Below are positions 48,355-61,589 of a stretch of DNA of 64,000 bases, one piece after another. Below the pieces are notes generated by a model that made no database searches, had not been told where the DNA came from, and worked only from the letters and a program-made list of their open reading frames with translations. The translations under genes and the position numbers were made by a program. This DNA is from Bradyrhizobium oligotrophicum S58. Its GTDB lineage: Bacteria; Pseudomonadota; Alphaproteobacteria; Rhizobiales; Xanthobacteraceae. The stretch is taken from assembly GCF_000344805.1 (NCBI RefSeq), contig NC_020453.1, forward strand, positions 6,605,001-6,669,000, read 5' to 3'. Position 1 is the first letter of the stretch. The number at the start of each line of letters is the position of its first letter.

Positions 48355-49041
48355 CTACGCCCGCGCCTGGAGTGCGAGGAAGGTCTTGACGCGCTCGCGG
48401 ACGAAGCCGGGCAACTCCTTGCGAATCGTCCTCTCGCGCTCGCCCATCAGCGACCTCATGATCAGCGGCATGACGATCAGGTCGATGAAGATCTCGGCGG
48501 AGGCCGCCGACGCCTTCGAGGGCGCGCCCCTGGCCGACCCGCCGATCGTCTCGCTCAGCAGCACCGCCACCGCATGTGTTGCCCGCTTGCGCGAGACGTC
48601 GTGAAACTGGCAGCTGAGATCGGGAAAGCGGTCGGCCTCCCCGATCGTCACCCGCAACAACCCGATCGAGTCCTTTAGCGAGCGGTCGACGATGGCCATC
48701 GCAAGCCCGACCAGCTTCTCCTGAACCGTTCCGGCAGGAGGCGTATAGGACGAGCCCAGATTCATCAGCTCGCCGATGGAGCGCTCCACGATGGCGGCGA
48801 ACAGGGCCGGCTTGCCGGAATAGCGCGCATAGATCGTGGGCTTGCTCGCCGGCGCGCGCTCGGCGATCTCGTCGATGCTCGCGCCATCGAAGCCGCGCTC
48901 CAGAAACACATCGCGCGCCGCGTCCAGGATCCGCTCTTCGATGTTTCCGGCCAGCGCCTTCGGCGGTCGCCCTACGCGTCCGCGCAACGTCACCGTGCGC
49001 GCGACATCACTCCGTTTCACCTTGGCCTGCGTGCGGGCCAT
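48355..49041 (-). CDS. TetR-family transcriptional regulator
   Basis: A 228-residue repressor with an N-terminal helix-turn-helix (RILDAARDVFLERGFDGASID, then APASKPTIYARYSGKPALF, residues about 35-80) preceded by an unusually long basic arm of some 30 residues (RGRVGRPPKA). The C-terminal helical domain has no recognisable ligand motif. It converges on the PepSY gene, whose promoter dyad is a possible target. I start it at ATG 49041 rather than the in-frame ATG 39 bp upstream because the protein then begins MARTQAKVKR. Confidence 0.85.
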   Translation of the reverse strand: MARTQAKVKRSDVARTVTLRGRVGRPPKALAGNIEERILDAARDVFLERGFDGASIDEIAERAPASKPTIYARYSGKPALFAAIVERSIGELMNLGSSYTPPAGTVQEKLVGLAMAIVDRSLKDSIGLLRVTIGEADRFPDLSCQFHDVSRKRATHAVAVLLSETIGGSARGAPSKASAASAEIFIDLIVMPLIMRSLMGERERTIRKELPGFVRERVKTFLALQARA

Positions 49042-49193
49042 ACTCAACGACCTCGACTCGACATGTAAGCATGTGGTCAAGGGATTACACGTTCTCGTCT
49101 GAACGGCAATAGAACGCGATGAGTAGAGCAGCTATGCGCACGGTGGCGTACATAATCAGCAATGCATCTGGGGATGAGACCCATCAAAACACC

Positions 49194-49919
49194 TCAAGCA
49201 AACAGTTCGCTGAGGTCATCGAGCACGGCGAGCGCGCCATCGAAACTGTCATCATGAAAGTAGAGGCTGCGCGTGATGAGCACCGGGACACCGGCGCGCG
49301 TGGCCGCCATCAGTCCGTTGCCCGAATCCTCGATCGCGATGCAGCTGGCGCCGGGCAGATCGAGCTGTGACAGCACCTCGATGTACACGTCGGGCGCCGG
49401 CTTCTTGCGCGCAACGTCGTCCGCGGCAACGACGGCTGCGAACATCGTCTCCCAATCCTGGCCCAGCACGGGCGCCAGCAGCGCATCGATGTTGACCCGC
49501 GTGGTCGTCGTCGCGATCGCCATCCGCTGGCCGCGGCCGATTGCCGCGTCGAGCAGCGCCTTCACGCCGGGACGCAATGGACAGCCCTTGTCGGCCATCA
49601 GGGCGGCAAAACGTTCCGTCTTGACCCGGTGCAGCCTGGCAATGGCAGCGTCGCTCACCGGCGGGCCGGTGCGCCGCATCTGGTCGAAGGCGCGGATGCG
49701 CTCCTTGCCGCCGGCGACGCGCAGCAACTCCTTGTAGACGCGCCGGCCCCAGTGCCAGTCGAGCTTCGCCTCCACGAAGGCTTCGTTGAAGGCCTCACGG
49801 TGGATCTCCTCGGTCTCAGCGAGCGTCCCGTCGACATCGAGGATGAGCGCGCCGGCGTCGGCAATGCGGCGCCTGATGTCTTCGAGCGGCGAGGAGTTCT
49901 TGACGAGCGTGAGACTCAT
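49194..49919 (-). CDS. cbbY: HAD phosphatase CbbY
   Basis: A 241-residue haloacid-dehalogenase phosphatase. The nucleophile motif is [12 protein letters not shown] near 27, motif II is the Thr-rich IATTTTRVN near 135, the lysine is in [10 protein letters not shown] and motif IV reads [10 protein letters not shown] near 195. CbbY removes xylulose-1,5-bisphosphate, a misfire inhibitor of Rubisco, as shown for the Rhodobacter enzyme. It is the last gene of the cbb operon and overlaps cbbX by 4 bp. Confidence 0.92.
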   Translation of the reverse strand: MSLTLVKNSSPLEDIRRRIADAGALILDVDGTLAETEEIHREAFNEAFVEAKLDWHWGRRVYKELLRVAGGKERIRAFDQMRRTGPPVSDAAIARLHRVKTERFAALMADKGCPLRPGVKALLDAAIGRGQRMAIATTTTRVNIDALLAPVLGQDWETMFAAVVAADDVARKKPAPDVYIEVLSQLDLPGASCIAIEDSGNGLMAATRAGVPVLITRSLYFHDDSFDGALAVLDDLSELFA

Positions 49920-50860
49920 GGCCGTCCCTCCCCCTTTGCGTCCTCCTTCACCCCCTGGGCGAAGACCCGGCTCGCCAGCACGTCGCTGGCCTCGATCGAC
50001 TTCACGTCGTCAGACGTCAGCACGCGGTCGAGACGCGACACCAGGCGATTGGCCTGGCGCAGGCGGACCCGATCCAGCGCGTTGCGGATCGAACGCGCAT
50101 TGGAAAACAGCGGCTGGGTGCGTCGGACCGTGATGTACTTCTCGAACGCGGCCCGGGCCTCGGGCGAGAAGCGGTAGTTCTGCCCCTCCAGCATCATCTC
50201 GGCAATGATCAACAGCTCGCCTTCCGAATAATCGGGAAAGTCGATGTGATGGGCGATGCGCGAGCGGAAGCCGGGATTGCTCTGGAAGAACCTCTCCATG
50301 CGGTCGGCATAGCCGGCAAGAATGACCACCAGGTCCTCGCGCTGCGACTCCATGATCTGCAGCAGGATCTCGATCGACTCCTGGCCGTAGTCGCGCTCGT
50401 TCTCCGGGCGGTAGAGATAATAGGCCTCGTCGATGAAGAGGACGCCGCCCATCGCCTTCTTCAGCACCTCCTTGGTCTTCGGCGCGGTATGGCCGATATA
50501 CTGGCCGACGAGGTCATCGCGGGTGACGCTGATGACGTGGCCGCGCCTGACGAAGCCGAGCCGATGCAGGATGCCGGCCATGCGCAGCGCGACCGTGGTC
50601 TTGCCGGTGCCGGGATTGCCGGTGAACGACATGTGCAGGGTGGGGAATGTCGTCGCCAGCCCCATCTTCTGACGGATGCGCTCCATCAGCAGCAGCGAGG
50701 CGATCTCGCGGATTCGCGTCTTGACCGGGGCGAGCCCGACCAGTTCACGGTCGAGCTGCTCCAGCACCGGCGCAATGTCGACGCTCTCGAACTCGCGGCG
50801 CAGGTCGACGGCGTCTACCGGCGTCGCCTGGGTGGTGTCGGCCTGCGTGGCCTGCATCAT
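49916..50860 (-). CDS. cbbX: Red-type Rubisco activase CbbX
   Basis: A 314-residue AAA+ ATPase that remodels inhibited form I red-type Rubisco by pulling on the CbbL C-terminus. Walker A is [12 protein letters not shown] near 85, Walker B is [12 protein letters not shown] near 145, and the arginine finger lies in [16 protein letters not shown] near 205. The pore-loop region contains [15 protein letters not shown] start it at the ATG pair near 50860; the longer frame lacks a ribosome site. Confidence 0.93.
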   Translation of the reverse strand: MMQATQADTTQATPVDAVDLRREFESVDIAPVLEQLDRELVGLAPVKTRIREIASLLLMERIRQKMGLATTFPTLHMSFTGNPGTGKTTVALRMAGILHRLGFVRRGHVISVTRDDLVGQYIGHTAPKTKEVLKKAMGGVLFIDEAYYLYRPENERDYGQESIEILLQIMESQREDLVVILAGYADRMERFFQSNPGFRSRIAHHIDFPDYSEGELLIIAEMMLEGQNYRFSPEARAAFEKYITVRRTQPLFSNARSIRNALDRVRLRQANRLVSRLDRVLTSDDVKSIEASDVLASRVFAQGVKEDAKGEGRP

Positions 50861-51016
50861 GGGCTGGTGCTCCGCTTGCCGAAGTTCGCACGCGCTGGCG
50901 GCGGATCGTCCTGCGAACTCCGGCAAGCAGGCGATGCCGTCACATCGGACTTGATCATTGCGGCAGAGCCGGCGCTGAAGTCCCCGCCTGGACCGGGGAC
51001 TTCAGCGCAGCCGCTC

Positions 51017-51436
51017 TTATGAGTACCGCTCGCCCTCGGGGCGCTCGGCGGCGTAGGATCGCGTGGAGTAACGCTGATTGCGCCCGACGGTTTCCTGCCG
51101 ATCGAGCCGGAAGCCCGGCTCGTTCTGCGGCCGGTTGACGATGAAGGACAGCCGGATCGACTCCCAGCCATGGGAGGAATCGAACGCCGAGATGCGGATG
51201 TAGCGATCGCCATAGATTTTCCGGCACTCGGAAAGCTCGCGCATGATGCCGGCGGCGTCGCGCAGGTCGAACATCGGCAGGCCCCACATCTCCCAATAGG
51301 TGTTGCGGGGGTGCGGGTCGTCGGTGAACTCGATGTTCACAGCCCATCCCTTTTCCAGGCAGTACTGGATCTGGGCGGTGATCTGATCGTCGGTCAGGTC
51401 GGGCAGGAAGGAAAAGCAGCCTTGGGTCACGCGCAT
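51017..51436 (-). CDS. cbbS: Rubisco small subunit (red type)
   Basis: A 139-residue small subunit starting [19 protein letters not shown], with the long C-terminal hairpin extension typical of red-type (form IC) enzymes and the [19 protein letters not shown] segment. It follows cbbL after 75 bp. Confidence 0.96.
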   Translation of the reverse strand: MRVTQGCFSFLPDLTDDQITAQIQYCLEKGWAVNIEFTDDPHPRNTYWEMWGLPMFDLRDAAGIMRELSECRKIYGDRYIRISAFDSSHGWESIRLSFIVNRPQNEPGFRLDRQETVGRNQRYSTRSYAAERPEGERYS

Positions 51437-51511
51437 GTTGAAATCTCCTGATGTTGTGCTGCCGGGCGAGCCGGTGTCCGGCCCGCAGCGCGGCGACGCA
51501 TCGAACGAGGT

Positions 51512-54090
<2,579 letters not shown>

Positions 54091-54143
54091 GTTGGTCTCC
54101 GTCCCTCTTTCGTGTGTTCTGTTCTTTGGTTGCGAGGCTTCCG

Positions 54144-56171
54144 TCAGGACGCCCGCGCCCGGATGATGTTGCGCATCGCGGCATCCGCCACCGCCGCGGG
54201 CGTGATGCCGAATTCGCGGTACAGCACCTCGGCCGGCGCCGAGGCGCCGAAGCCGTGCATGCCCACGAACTCGCCGGCATCGCCGAGCCAGCGCGCCCAG
54301 TCGCCCTCGATCGCAGCCTCGACGCCGATGCGTGGCGCGGGGCCAAGCACTTCAGCGCGATACTCGGCGGACTGCTTGCGGAACAATTCGAAGCACGGCG
54401 CCGACACCACGGCAGCCTGCACGTTCTCTGCGGCGAGAAGCTTCGCCGCCTCCAGCGCGATCGCTACCTCCGAGCCGGTCGCGATCAAGGTGACGTCGCG
54501 GCCGCCCTCGGGCTCGACGACCACGTAGGCCCCGAGCGCGACCTGGTTATGATCAGACGCTTCGGTACGGAATGCTGGCAACGCCTGCCGCGACAGGCAA
54601 AGTACTGACGGCGAGGTCTCGGCGCGCAGCGCGCAGTCCCAGGCTTCCGCTGTCTCGACCGCGTCCGCCGGACGGAACACCAGCAGATTGGGAATGACGC
54701 GAAGGCTCGCGACATGCTCCACCGGCTGATGTGTCGGGCCATCCTCGCCGAGACCGATGGAGTCGTGGGTCATCACATGGATGACGCGGATGCCCATCAG
54801 CGCGGCGAGACGGATCGCCGGCCGGTTGTAATCGGCGAAGGCGAGGAAGGTGCCGCCATAGGGAATGAAGCCGCCATGCAGCGCGATGCCGTTTATGGCC
54901 GCGGCCATCGCATGCTCGCGCACGCCGTAATGGATATAGTTGCCATCCATCGTGGCCGGCGTGACGGATTTCTGCGTCTTCGCCTTGGTCAGGTTGGAAT
55001 GGGTCAGGTCCGCCGAGCCGCCGAGCAGATTGGGCAGCACCGTCGCAATGACATCGATGACGTGCTGCGACGCCTGGCGGGTCGCGATCTTCGGCCGCTC
55101 GGCCGTGAGCTGTGCGATGAACTGCGCCATCCGCTCGGTGTAGGTGGCGGGCAGCTTCCTGTTCAGCGCATCATGACAGGGCGACCGGTCCGAGGAGCAT
55201 TGTTTGCGCGCACGCTCCTTCCAGGCCTGGCGCACACTGCGGCCGCGCGCACCGATCTCGCGCCAGCTTACCAGCACGTCGGCCGGCACCTCGAACGGCC
55301 GATGCGGCCAATGCAGCGCCGCGCGGGTCTTCTCGACCTCCTCCGGTCCGAGCGGCGCGCCATGCGCCTTCTCCGAGCCCTGCCGTCCGGGCGAGCCGAA
55401 GCCGATCGTGGTCCGGCATGCGATCATCGTGGGCCGGTCGCTCTGCCGCGCGGCAGCGATGGCCTTTTCAATCGCTTCGGGATCATGGCCGTCGATACGA
55501 CATGTCGCCCAGCCCGACGCCGCAAAGCGTCCAAGCTGATCGTCCGAGCACGCCAGCCCGGTCGAACCATCGATCGAGATGCCGTTGTCGTCGAACAGCA
55601 CGATCAAACGATTCAGCTTGAGATGACCGGCGAGCGAGATCGCCTCGTGGCTGATGCCTTCCATCAGGCAGCCGTCGCCGGCGATGACGTAAGTGTAATG
55701 ATCGACGAGATCATCGCCGTAGCGCGCGTTCATCAGCCGCTCGGCAAGCGCCATGCCGACCGCGGTCGCGATGCCCTGCCCGAGCGGACCAGTGGTGGTC
55801 TCGACGCCCGGCGTGTGGCCATATTCCGGATGCCCCGGCGTCTTGGCGCCCCACTGCCGGAACCTCTTGATCTCGTCGATCGTGACGGCCTCATAGCCGG
55901 TCAGATGCAGCAACGCATAGAGCAGCATCGAGCCGTGGCCGGCCGACAGCACGAAGCGGTCGCGATCCGGCCAGGCCGGATCGGCGGGATCGAATTTCAT
56001 GAAGCGTGAGAAGAGAACGGTGGCGACATCGGCCATGCCCATCGGCATGCCCGGATGGCCAGACTTCGCCTTCTCCACGGCGTCGATCGCAAGGAAGCGG
56101 ATGGCATTCGCCATTTCGGCGTGCGCGGGATCGGCCTTGACGGCGGGCTTGTGCAGGGCGTTGGCGGTCAT
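54144..56171 (-). CDS. cbbT: Transketolase
   Basis: A 675-residue thiamine-diphosphate enzyme that shuffles two-carbon units in the regenerative phase. ThDP motif [20 protein letters not shown] near 165 (with DDNGISIDG), [15 protein letters not shown] near 118, and the pyrimidine-domain [19 protein letters not shown] near 430. Its first codon overlaps the cbbP stop (ATGA). Confidence 0.95.
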   Translation of the reverse strand: MTANALHKPAVKADPAHAEMANAIRFLAIDAVEKAKSGHPGMPMGMADVATVLFSRFMKFDPADPAWPDRDRFVLSAGHGSMLLYALLHLTGYEAVTIDEIKRFRQWGAKTPGHPEYGHTPGVETTTGPLGQGIATAVGMALAERLMNARYGDDLVDHYTYVIAGDGCLMEGISHEAISLAGHLKLNRLIVLFDDNGISIDGSTGLACSDDQLGRFAASGWATCRIDGHDPEAIEKAIAAARQSDRPTMIACRTTIGFGSPGRQGSEKAHGAPLGPEEVEKTRAALHWPHRPFEVPADVLVSWREIGARGRSVRQAWKERARKQCSSDRSPCHDALNRKLPATYTERMAQFIAQLTAERPKIATRQASQHVIDVIATVLPNLLGGSADLTHSNLTKAKTQKSVTPATMDGNYIHYGVREHAMAAAINGIALHGGFIPYGGTFLAFADYNRPAIRLAALMGIRVIHVMTHDSIGLGEDGPTHQPVEHVASLRVIPNLLVFRPADAVETAEAWDCALRAETSPSVLCLSRQALPAFRTEASDHNQVALGAYVVVEPEGGRDVTLIATGSEVAIALEAAKLLAAENVQAAVVSAPCFELFRKQSAEYRAEVLGPAPRIGVEAAIEGDWARWLGDAGEFVGMHGFGASAPAEVLYREFGITPAAVADAAMRNIIRARAS

Positions 56172-57043
56172 AGCGTGCGCCTCTTTCGGTCCATCAGTTG
56201 CATGATCATGGGGGTGAGAATGAGCTGCATGGCGAGATCGAGCTTCGAGCCATGGATCACGATCGAATTGGCACGCGACATGAAGGCGCCCTGGATCATC
56301 GAGAGCAGATAGGGAAAGTCGATGCCGCGCGGGTTCTTCAGGCGGATCACGACCATCGACTCATCCGGCGTCGGGATCCAGCGCGCGATGAACGGGTTGG
56401 ACGTGTCGACCGTCGGCACGCGCTGGAAGTTGATGTCGGTCTCGGAGAATTGCGGGATGATGTAGTTCACGTAGTCAGGCATGCGCCGCAGGATCGTGTC
56501 GGTGACAGCCTCGGTGGTGTAGCCGCGCGAGGCGCGGTCGCGATGCAGCTTCTGGATCCACTCCAGGTTCATCACCGGAACGACGCCGATCTTCAGATCG
56601 GCATGCTGTGCGATGTTGACCTTCTCGGTGACGACGGCGCCGTGCAGGCCTTCGTAGAACAGGAGATCAGATTCCTCCGGCAGCCGACTCCACTCGGTGA
56701 AGTTGCCGGGCCGGGTGTCGTAGAGCCGCGCCTCCTCCTCGTCGTGGACGTAGTGGCGGGTCGTGCCGGTCCCGGTCTCGGAATAATCGCGGAAGGTCTT
56801 CTCGAGCTCCTCGAACAGATTGGTGTCGGGGCTGAAATGGCTGAAATGCTTGTTGCCGCGCTCGGCCTCTTCGACCATCTTGCGGCGCATATCCTCGCGA
56901 TTGTAGCGATGGAAGGCATCACCCTCGATATAGGCCGCATTGACGTTCTCACGGCGGAAGATGTTCTCGAACGTCTTCTTGACCGACGTGGTGCCGGCGC
57001 CCGACGAGCCCGTGATCGAGATGATGGGATGACGACGTGACAT
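56168..57043 (-). CDS. cbbP: Phosphoribulokinase
   Basis: A 291-residue kinase making ribulose-1,5-bisphosphate, proteobacterial type. P-loop [17 protein letters not shown] near 8, catalytic-base region [14 protein letters not shown] near 38 and the [14 protein letters not shown] strand near 130. It overlaps cbbT by 4 bp and follows cbbF after 36 bp. Confidence 0.96.
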   Translation of the reverse strand: MSRRHPIISITGSSGAGTTSVKKTFENIFRRENVNAAYIEGDAFHRYNREDMRRKMVEEAERGNKHFSHFSPDTNLFEELEKTFRDYSETGTGTTRHYVHDEEEARLYDTRPGNFTEWSRLPEESDLLFYEGLHGAVVTEKVNIAQHADLKIGVVPVMNLEWIQKLHRDRASRGYTTEAVTDTILRRMPDYVNYIIPQFSETDINFQRVPTVDTSNPFIARWIPTPDESMVVIRLKNPRGIDFPYLLSMIQGAFMSRANSIVIHGSKLDLAMQLILTPMIMQLMDRKRRTL

Positions 57044-57079
57044 GGATTTTCTCCGGAAGGCGCGCTCGGCAGGACTGGC

Positions 57080-58105
57080 TCAGCGGAACAGGCCGCGGCG
57101 AGCGAACAGAGGCGCATCGCTGGTTTCGAACAGCGGCTCGACACCCTCATGCAGCTGGTCGACGTCGCGGACGAGGCGGACGTCGCCCATGATCAGCGGC
57201 GCACGCTGATGCGGTGAGCGCGCCGACAATTCGAGGATGCGCGCGCGGCCGCTCGAGGCCGAGCCACCGGCCCACTCCATGATCAGTGCCATCGGATGCG
57301 CTTCATACACCAGCCGCAGCCGACCCTCGCGGTAACCGGGCCTCGAGTCGGCCGGATAGAGAAACACGCCGCCGCGCATCAGGATGCGGTAGGCCTCGGC
57401 GACCAGCGAGGCGATCCAGCGCATGTTGAAATCGCGGCCGCGCGGGCCGGCGGCGCCGGACAGGCACTCGTCGACATAGTTGCGCACCGTGCCGCTCCAG
57501 TGCCGGCGGTTCGAGGCATTGATGGCGAACTCCGGCGTATCCTGCGGGATGCGCAGGCCCGACTTGGCGAGGATGAACTCGTGCAGCGTCGGATGCAGGA
57601 CGTAGAGGTCGACGCGATGGTCGATCGCAAGCACCAGGCAGGTCTGCGGTCCGTAGACGAAGAAGCCGGCGGCACGCTGCGCGGTGCCGGGCTCAAAGAA
57701 GCTGGAGAGCACGTCGCGGCCGCGCGGGCGGATCGAGAAGATGGTGCCGACGGAGATGTTGTTCTGCAGGTTGGAGGAGCCGTCGAGCGGGTCGATCGCC
57801 ACGGATAGTGGGGCAGCAGCATTGACCGTTTCAGGGAGATTGACCTCTTCGGACAGGATGCCGGCGACCGGAGCCCGGCGCAGCGCATCCCGCATCAGAT
57901 TGTCGGCGACGATATCGAGCGCCTTCTGCACGTCGCCATCGGCATTCACGGTGGCCGCGCCTTCGTCGATGCCGGACAGCGGGGCGATCGCAATCTGCCG
58001 CGCGAGCTCGCGCGCAGCCTCGGCGAGGGCCTCGATGACCGCGGCGCAGTCGGCGTCGGCACCCTGCGACGCCAGATGAGACTGCAATGTCTGATGATGG
58101 TCCAT
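57080..58105 (-). CDS. cbbF: Class I fructose-1,6-bisphosphatase
   Basis: A 341-residue phosphatase. The metal site reads ILSEEVNLP near 88 and VAIDPLDGSSNLQNNISVG near 108, and the substrate-binding FNMRWIASLVAEAYRIL lies near 225. It is the first gene of the cbb operon. I prefer the ATG at 58105 (AGGGAG with good spacing) over an in-frame ATG at 58123. It is divergent from cbbR. Confidence 0.94.
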   Translation of the reverse strand: MDHHQTLQSHLASQGADADCAAVIEALAEAARELARQIAIAPLSGIDEGAATVNADGDVQKALDIVADNLMRDALRRAPVAGILSEEVNLPETVNAAAPLSVAIDPLDGSSNLQNNISVGTIFSIRPRGRDVLSSFFEPGTAQRAAGFFVYGPQTCLVLAIDHRVDLYVLHPTLHEFILAKSGLRIPQDTPEFAINASNRRHWSGTVRNYVDECLSGAAGPRGRDFNMRWIASLVAEAYRILMRGGVFLYPADSRPGYREGRLRLVYEAHPMALIMEWAGGSASSGRARILELSARSPHQRAPLIMGDVRLVRDVDQLHEGVEPLFETSDAPLFARRGLFR

Positions 58106-58268
58106 GGCCCACTCCCTAGCCATCAGCCCCTCTTTTGAGAGCTTGATGCGCGCTGCACGAATGCGTCGTGCCGCCCCCCATCAACGCTCCATTTGCATGA
58201 TTAGGGAAATTTCTTTATCTTTGGATCGGCAAAAGTTTTCCTTATGTCAAGAGTTCCACGAGAGTTCC
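58106..58268. promoter_or_regulatory. cbbR-cbbF divergent control region
   Basis: The 163-bp gap holds the operon promoter and should hold the CbbR site. The AT-rich part 58195-58250, with the palindrome GAAATTTC (58205-58212) and several T-N11-A spacings, is the best candidate. AGAGTTCCACG (58250-58260) is followed directly by AGAGTTCCATG (58261-58271), an 11-bp direct repeat with one mismatch that includes the cbbR start codon. Confidence 0.5.
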
Positions 58269-59189
58269 ATGAGCCGGCGCTTTTCCCGCGACCTCACCAT
58301 CCGCCAGCTGCGCGCGCTCGTCGCCGTGCAGAATTCAGGGTCCGTGACATCGGCCGCGGCACGCCTGCATCTCACCCAGCCCGCGGTGACGCTGCAAATT
58401 CGCAATCTGCAGGAGCTCGCCGGCCTGCCGCTGATCCAGCGCACGGCGGATGGCATGATCCTGACCGATGCCGGACGCAGCGTGCTGGCGCTGGCCGAGC
58501 GCGTCGAGGGGGCCTTGCAGGATTGCGAGCAGGCGCTCGACATCCTGGCGGGCCGCAGCGGCGGCCGCGTTGCGATCGGCGCGGTCAGCACTGCAAAATA
58601 TTTCGTGCCGTTCGCGATCGCGGAATTTTCGCGGCGCTTCCCCAAGATCGACGTCACCTTGCGGATCGGCAATCGCGACAGCCTTCGCGAGGCGCTGCGC
58701 GGCTATGACCTCGACATCGCCATCATGGGCCGCCCGCCCGCCGACGTTCCGGTCGACATGCGGCCCTTCGGCAAGCATCCGCACGTCATCATCGCGCCGG
58801 CGGGCCACAGCCTGGCGCGCCGCAAGCGGATTGCGGCCGAGGCTCTCGCCGGCGAGGTGTTCATCACGCGCGAGCCCGGCTCGGGAACACGGCTGCTGAT
58901 GGAGGCATTCTTCGAGAAGCACGGTCTGAAGCCAAAGACCAGCATGGAGATGGACAGCAACGAGACCATCAAGCAGGCGGTCATCGCCGGCCTCGGCATC
59001 GCCTTCATCTCGCAGCATACCGTCGCCCATGAGCTCAGCGAGGGCCGGCTGGTCACGTTGAAGGTCGCGGGATTGCCGATCATCCGGCAATGGCACGCGG
59101 TGCGGCGCGCCGACAAGCTGCTGCTGCCGCCAGCGCAGGCGATGCTGGACTTTCTCGGAAAAGAAGGCGCGCGGTTCCTGCCGAGTTGA
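58269..59189 (+). CDS. cbbR: LysR-type regulator CbbR
   Basis: A 306-residue LysR activator. The helix-turn-helix is LRALVAVQNSGSVTSAAARL then HLTQPAVTLQIRNLQ (about 12-50). The effector domain (90-295) shows GAVSTAKYFVP and the FITREPGSGTRLLMEAFF segment seen in CbbR proteins. The long upstream part of the open frame overlaps the promoter region and is not expected to be translated. It should activate cbbF onward in response to Calvin-cycle intermediates. Confidence 0.92.
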   Translation: MSRRFSRDLTIRQLRALVAVQNSGSVTSAAARLHLTQPAVTLQIRNLQELAGLPLIQRTADGMILTDAGRSVLALAERVEGALQDCEQALDILAGRSGGRVAIGAVSTAKYFVPFAIAEFSRRFPKIDVTLRIGNRDSLREALRGYDLDIAIMGRPPADVPVDMRPFGKHPHVIIAPAGHSLARRKRIAAEALAGEVFITREPGSGTRLLMEAFFEKHGLKPKTSMEMDSNETIKQAVIAGLGIAFISQHTVAHELSEGRLVTLKVAGLPIIRQWHAVRRADKLLLPPAQAMLDFLGKEGARFLPS

Positions 59190-59237
59190 GCGCGACGCCC
59201 GATGCCATGGCGGTGCCGCGTCTCGCATGACGCCGTC

Positions 59238-59888
59238 TCACCAGTCGACTTCGAACCGGCAGGCGTGGGCACCTGTGGCTTCACAGCCGATCTCACGCGC
59301 ATGAGCGTTGGGATGCACCAGCGTTGCGAACAGCGTCTCGAATGTCGCAGCGTAGAAGTCGCAGACGGCATGATCGCCGTGATGCTCGCGGCATAGCGGA
59401 CAATGGCTGATCTCATAGAGCGTCGGCCGGCCCGGGCGTGCGGTAAAGGTGCCGGTCCCGGCAAATGTCCAGGCATGCGCGGATATCGCCCGCGTCAGCG
59501 CGCGGCCCGCGAGCCGGGCCGGCAGCAGCCGGAGCACGCGCTGCGCTGCGGAGGGGATGCGATGCGCGAGCAGATAGGCTGCTGTCAGTTGCCCTGCCCT
59601 GGTGGCGACGGCGCGCGCGGTCTCATCGTCGAGCACCGTCCGCAGCGCGCCATGCAGCCTGATGACCTCGGCCTCATCGACCATCCCGGCGGGCGGCACG
59701 CTGAGATAGCCGTCGAGCCTGGCGACGGCGAACACGCGACGGGTCGTGTCCTCCCCCAACAGCAGACGCAAGGCTTCAGCCGTCTGGATGATCGCATTGG
59801 GGCCGATACGGCCGGCGGCATGATCGCCGTGGCCGGATACGGCGGCAGCGCGCGGCAGCTGAACTTGCTGGGCGCGGGTGCCGTGCAT
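59238..59888 (-). CDS. bchJ: V4R-domain bacteriochlorophyll synthesis protein BchJ
   Basis: A 216-residue protein with a C-terminal V4R domain: CPLCREHHGDHAVCDFYAATF near 165 gives cysteine/histidine ligands, and GCEATGAHACRFEV ends the protein. BchJ was first linked to vinyl reduction of chlorophyll precursors and is now thought to be accessory. It lies one base after the bchE stop, so the two are co-transcribed, and it converges on cbbR. Confidence 0.87.
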   Translation of the reverse strand: MHGTRAQQVQLPRAAAVSGHGDHAAGRIGPNAIIQTAEALRLLLGEDTTRRVFAVARLDGYLSVPPAGMVDEAEVIRLHGALRTVLDDETARAVATRAGQLTAAYLLAHRIPSAAQRVLRLLPARLAGRALTRAISAHAWTFAGTGTFTARPGRPTLYEISHCPLCREHHGDHAVCDFYAATFETLFATLVHPNAHAREIGCEATGAHACRFEVDW

Positions 59889-59889
59889 C

Positions 59890-61494
59890 TCAGTGCACCC
59901 GCGTCTCGGCCTCGTCGCTCATCTGCTCGGTGCCGCCGCCGCACGCCATCAGCTGCGCCTGCTGGGGTCCGGTCAGCTTGCGATTATGGCTGGTCTTCCA
60001 TTCGATCTTGCCGGGATCGGCGCGCTTGCGGGAGGTATCGAAGCCGAAATCGACCTTGCCCTTGGATTGCGGCCCCCAATAATTGACGCGGCCGAGGTCG
60101 TAGAACTTGCGCTCGAAGCCGGACTTCAGGAACGCCTTGAGGCAGCCGAGCAGATAGCGCCGCCGCGCGCCGGAGCCGGCCCAAGGGTAGGAGAACAACG
60201 CCTTGTGCATGTAGAAGCGCCGGTAGTTGTTCATGACGCCGTCGAGCAGCTCGCCGCGGTCCATGGCGTCCGGCTTCATGATCGGCGTGACGAAATTGTA
60301 CTTCTCGTAGTCGAAGATCTCGACCTTGTCGCCGAGGTCGCGGAACAGGTCGGAGAACGGCCACGGCGTGTACATCGCCCAATTGGCGAGGTCCGGCTTC
60401 CAGTCGCGCGCCATCTGGTAGGTCTCTTCCAGGGTGTCGCGGGTCTCGTTCTCGAGGCCGACGATGAACTGCGCCTCGACGACGATGCCGGCGTCGCGCA
60501 ACAGCTGGATCGCCTTCTTGTTCTGCGCGACCGTGGTCTCCTTGTTGAAGCGGTCGAGCTTCATCTGCGCCGCGGCCTCGGTGCCGAGCGAGACGTGGAT
60601 CAGGCCGGCCTTGCGGTACAGCGGCAACAGCGCCTCGTCGCGCAGGATGTCGGTGACGCGGGTGTTGATGCCCCAGAGGATCTTGAGGTCGCGGCGGATC
60701 AGCTCCTCGCAGAAGGCAACAAATTTCTTCTTGTTGATGGTCGGCTCCTCGTCGGCGAGGATGAAGAAGCCGACATCGTGCTCGCGCATCAGGGTCTCGA
60801 TCTCGTCGACCACCTTCTTGGGGTCACGGATGCGATAGTCGCGCCAGAACTTCCACTGCGAGCAGAAGCTGCAGGTGAACGGACAGCCGCGCGCCATGTT
60901 GGGGATGGCGACGCGCTTGTTCATCGGGATGTAGATGTACTTGCTCCATTCGAGCACGCTCCAGTCGGGCGTGATCGCATCGAGATTCTTCACCGTCGGC
61001 GCCGCGACCGTGGCCACCACTTCGGAGCCGTCGCGATAGGCGATGCCCTGGATGCTGCGGCGGTCGGTCGCCCAGCGGCCGTCCTCGCAGGCACGCATCA
61101 GGTCGACGATGATCTCCTCGCCCTCGCCGCGCACGATGGCGTCGATCCAGGGCGCCTCGGTCAGCACCTGCTGATACATGAAGGTGGCGTGGATGCCGCC
61201 GAGCACGGTCAGCGCCTCCGGGTGCTCCTCCCTCGCGATTTCCAGCAGCCGCTCGGCCTTGTAGATCGAGGGCGTGATCGCAGTGCAGCCGATCACATCC
61301 GGCTTCTCGCTACGCAGGATGGCACGGACCTGATCCTCGGAGAGATCGTTGGTCATGGCGTCGATGAAGCGGAGATCGGTGAAGCCGGCGGCCTTCAGCG
61401 CGCCGCAGATATAGGCCGCCCAGGCCGGCGGCCAATTGCCGGCGATCTCGGCGCCGCCGGAGTGATAATTCGGATGCAGCAGCAAGATCCGCAC
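59890..61494 (-). CDS. bchE: Oxygen-independent Mg-protoporphyrin IX monomethyl ester cyclase BchE
   Basis: A 534-residue cobalamin-dependent radical-SAM enzyme forming the isocyclic ring of bacteriochlorophyll without oxygen. The N-terminal cobalamin-type domain starts [17 protein letters not shown], and the radical-SAM cluster motif is [11 protein letters not shown] near 205. I chose GTG 61494, which has GGGGAGG five bases upstream; TTG starts further up lack this. An FNR-type box lies 60 bp upstream. Reliance on water rather than O2 as oxygen source is established for the family. Confidence 0.95.
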   Translation of the reverse strand: MRILLLHPNYHSGGAEIAGNWPPAWAAYICGALKAAGFTDLRFIDAMTNDLSEDQVRAILRSEKPDVIGCTAITPSIYKAERLLEIAREEHPEALTVLGGIHATFMYQQVLTEAPWIDAIVRGEGEEIIVDLMRACEDGRWATDRRSIQGIAYRDGSEVVATVAAPTVKNLDAITPDWSVLEWSKYIYIPMNKRVAIPNMARGCPFTCSFCSQWKFWRDYRIRDPKKVVDEIETLMREHDVGFFILADEEPTINKKKFVAFCEELIRRDLKILWGINTRVTDILRDEALLPLYRKAGLIHVSLGTEAAAQMKLDRFNKETTVAQNKKAIQLLRDAGIVVEAQFIVGLENETRDTLEETYQMARDWKPDLANWAMYTPWPFSDLFRDLGDKVEIFDYEKYNFVTPIMKPDAMDRGELLDGVMNNYRRFYMHKALFSYPWAGSGARRRYLLGCLKAFLKSGFERKFYDLGRVNYWGPQSKGKVDFGFDTSRKRADPGKIEWKTSHNRKLTGPQQAQLMACGGGTEQMSDEAETRVH

Positions 61495-61534
61495 GGCGTC
61501 CTCCCCGATTATCAATTTGTACAATCATCTTAAC

Positions 61535-61567
61535 GTCAAGATAGATTGACAAATTGATCTGGCTCAA
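61535..61567. promoter_or_regulatory. FNR-type box and adjacent dyad before bchE
   Basis: TTGAT-CTGG-CTCAA (61554-61567) matches the FNR/FnrL/FixK consensus TTGAT-N4-ATCAA at nine of ten positions. Directly beside it, GTCAA-GATAGA-TTGAC (61535-61550) is a perfect 5-bp-armed dyad. Both lie between hemA and bchE, right for low-oxygen induction of the oxygen-independent cyclase. Confidence 0.65.
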
Positions 61568-61589
61568 ACGGCGTGCGAATAGTCTCTCC

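Noticed and set aside
58104..58268. 55-residue N-terminal extension of CbbR
   Set aside because: It would overlap the cbbF start and the divergent control region, and LysR proteins begin close to the helix-turn-helix.
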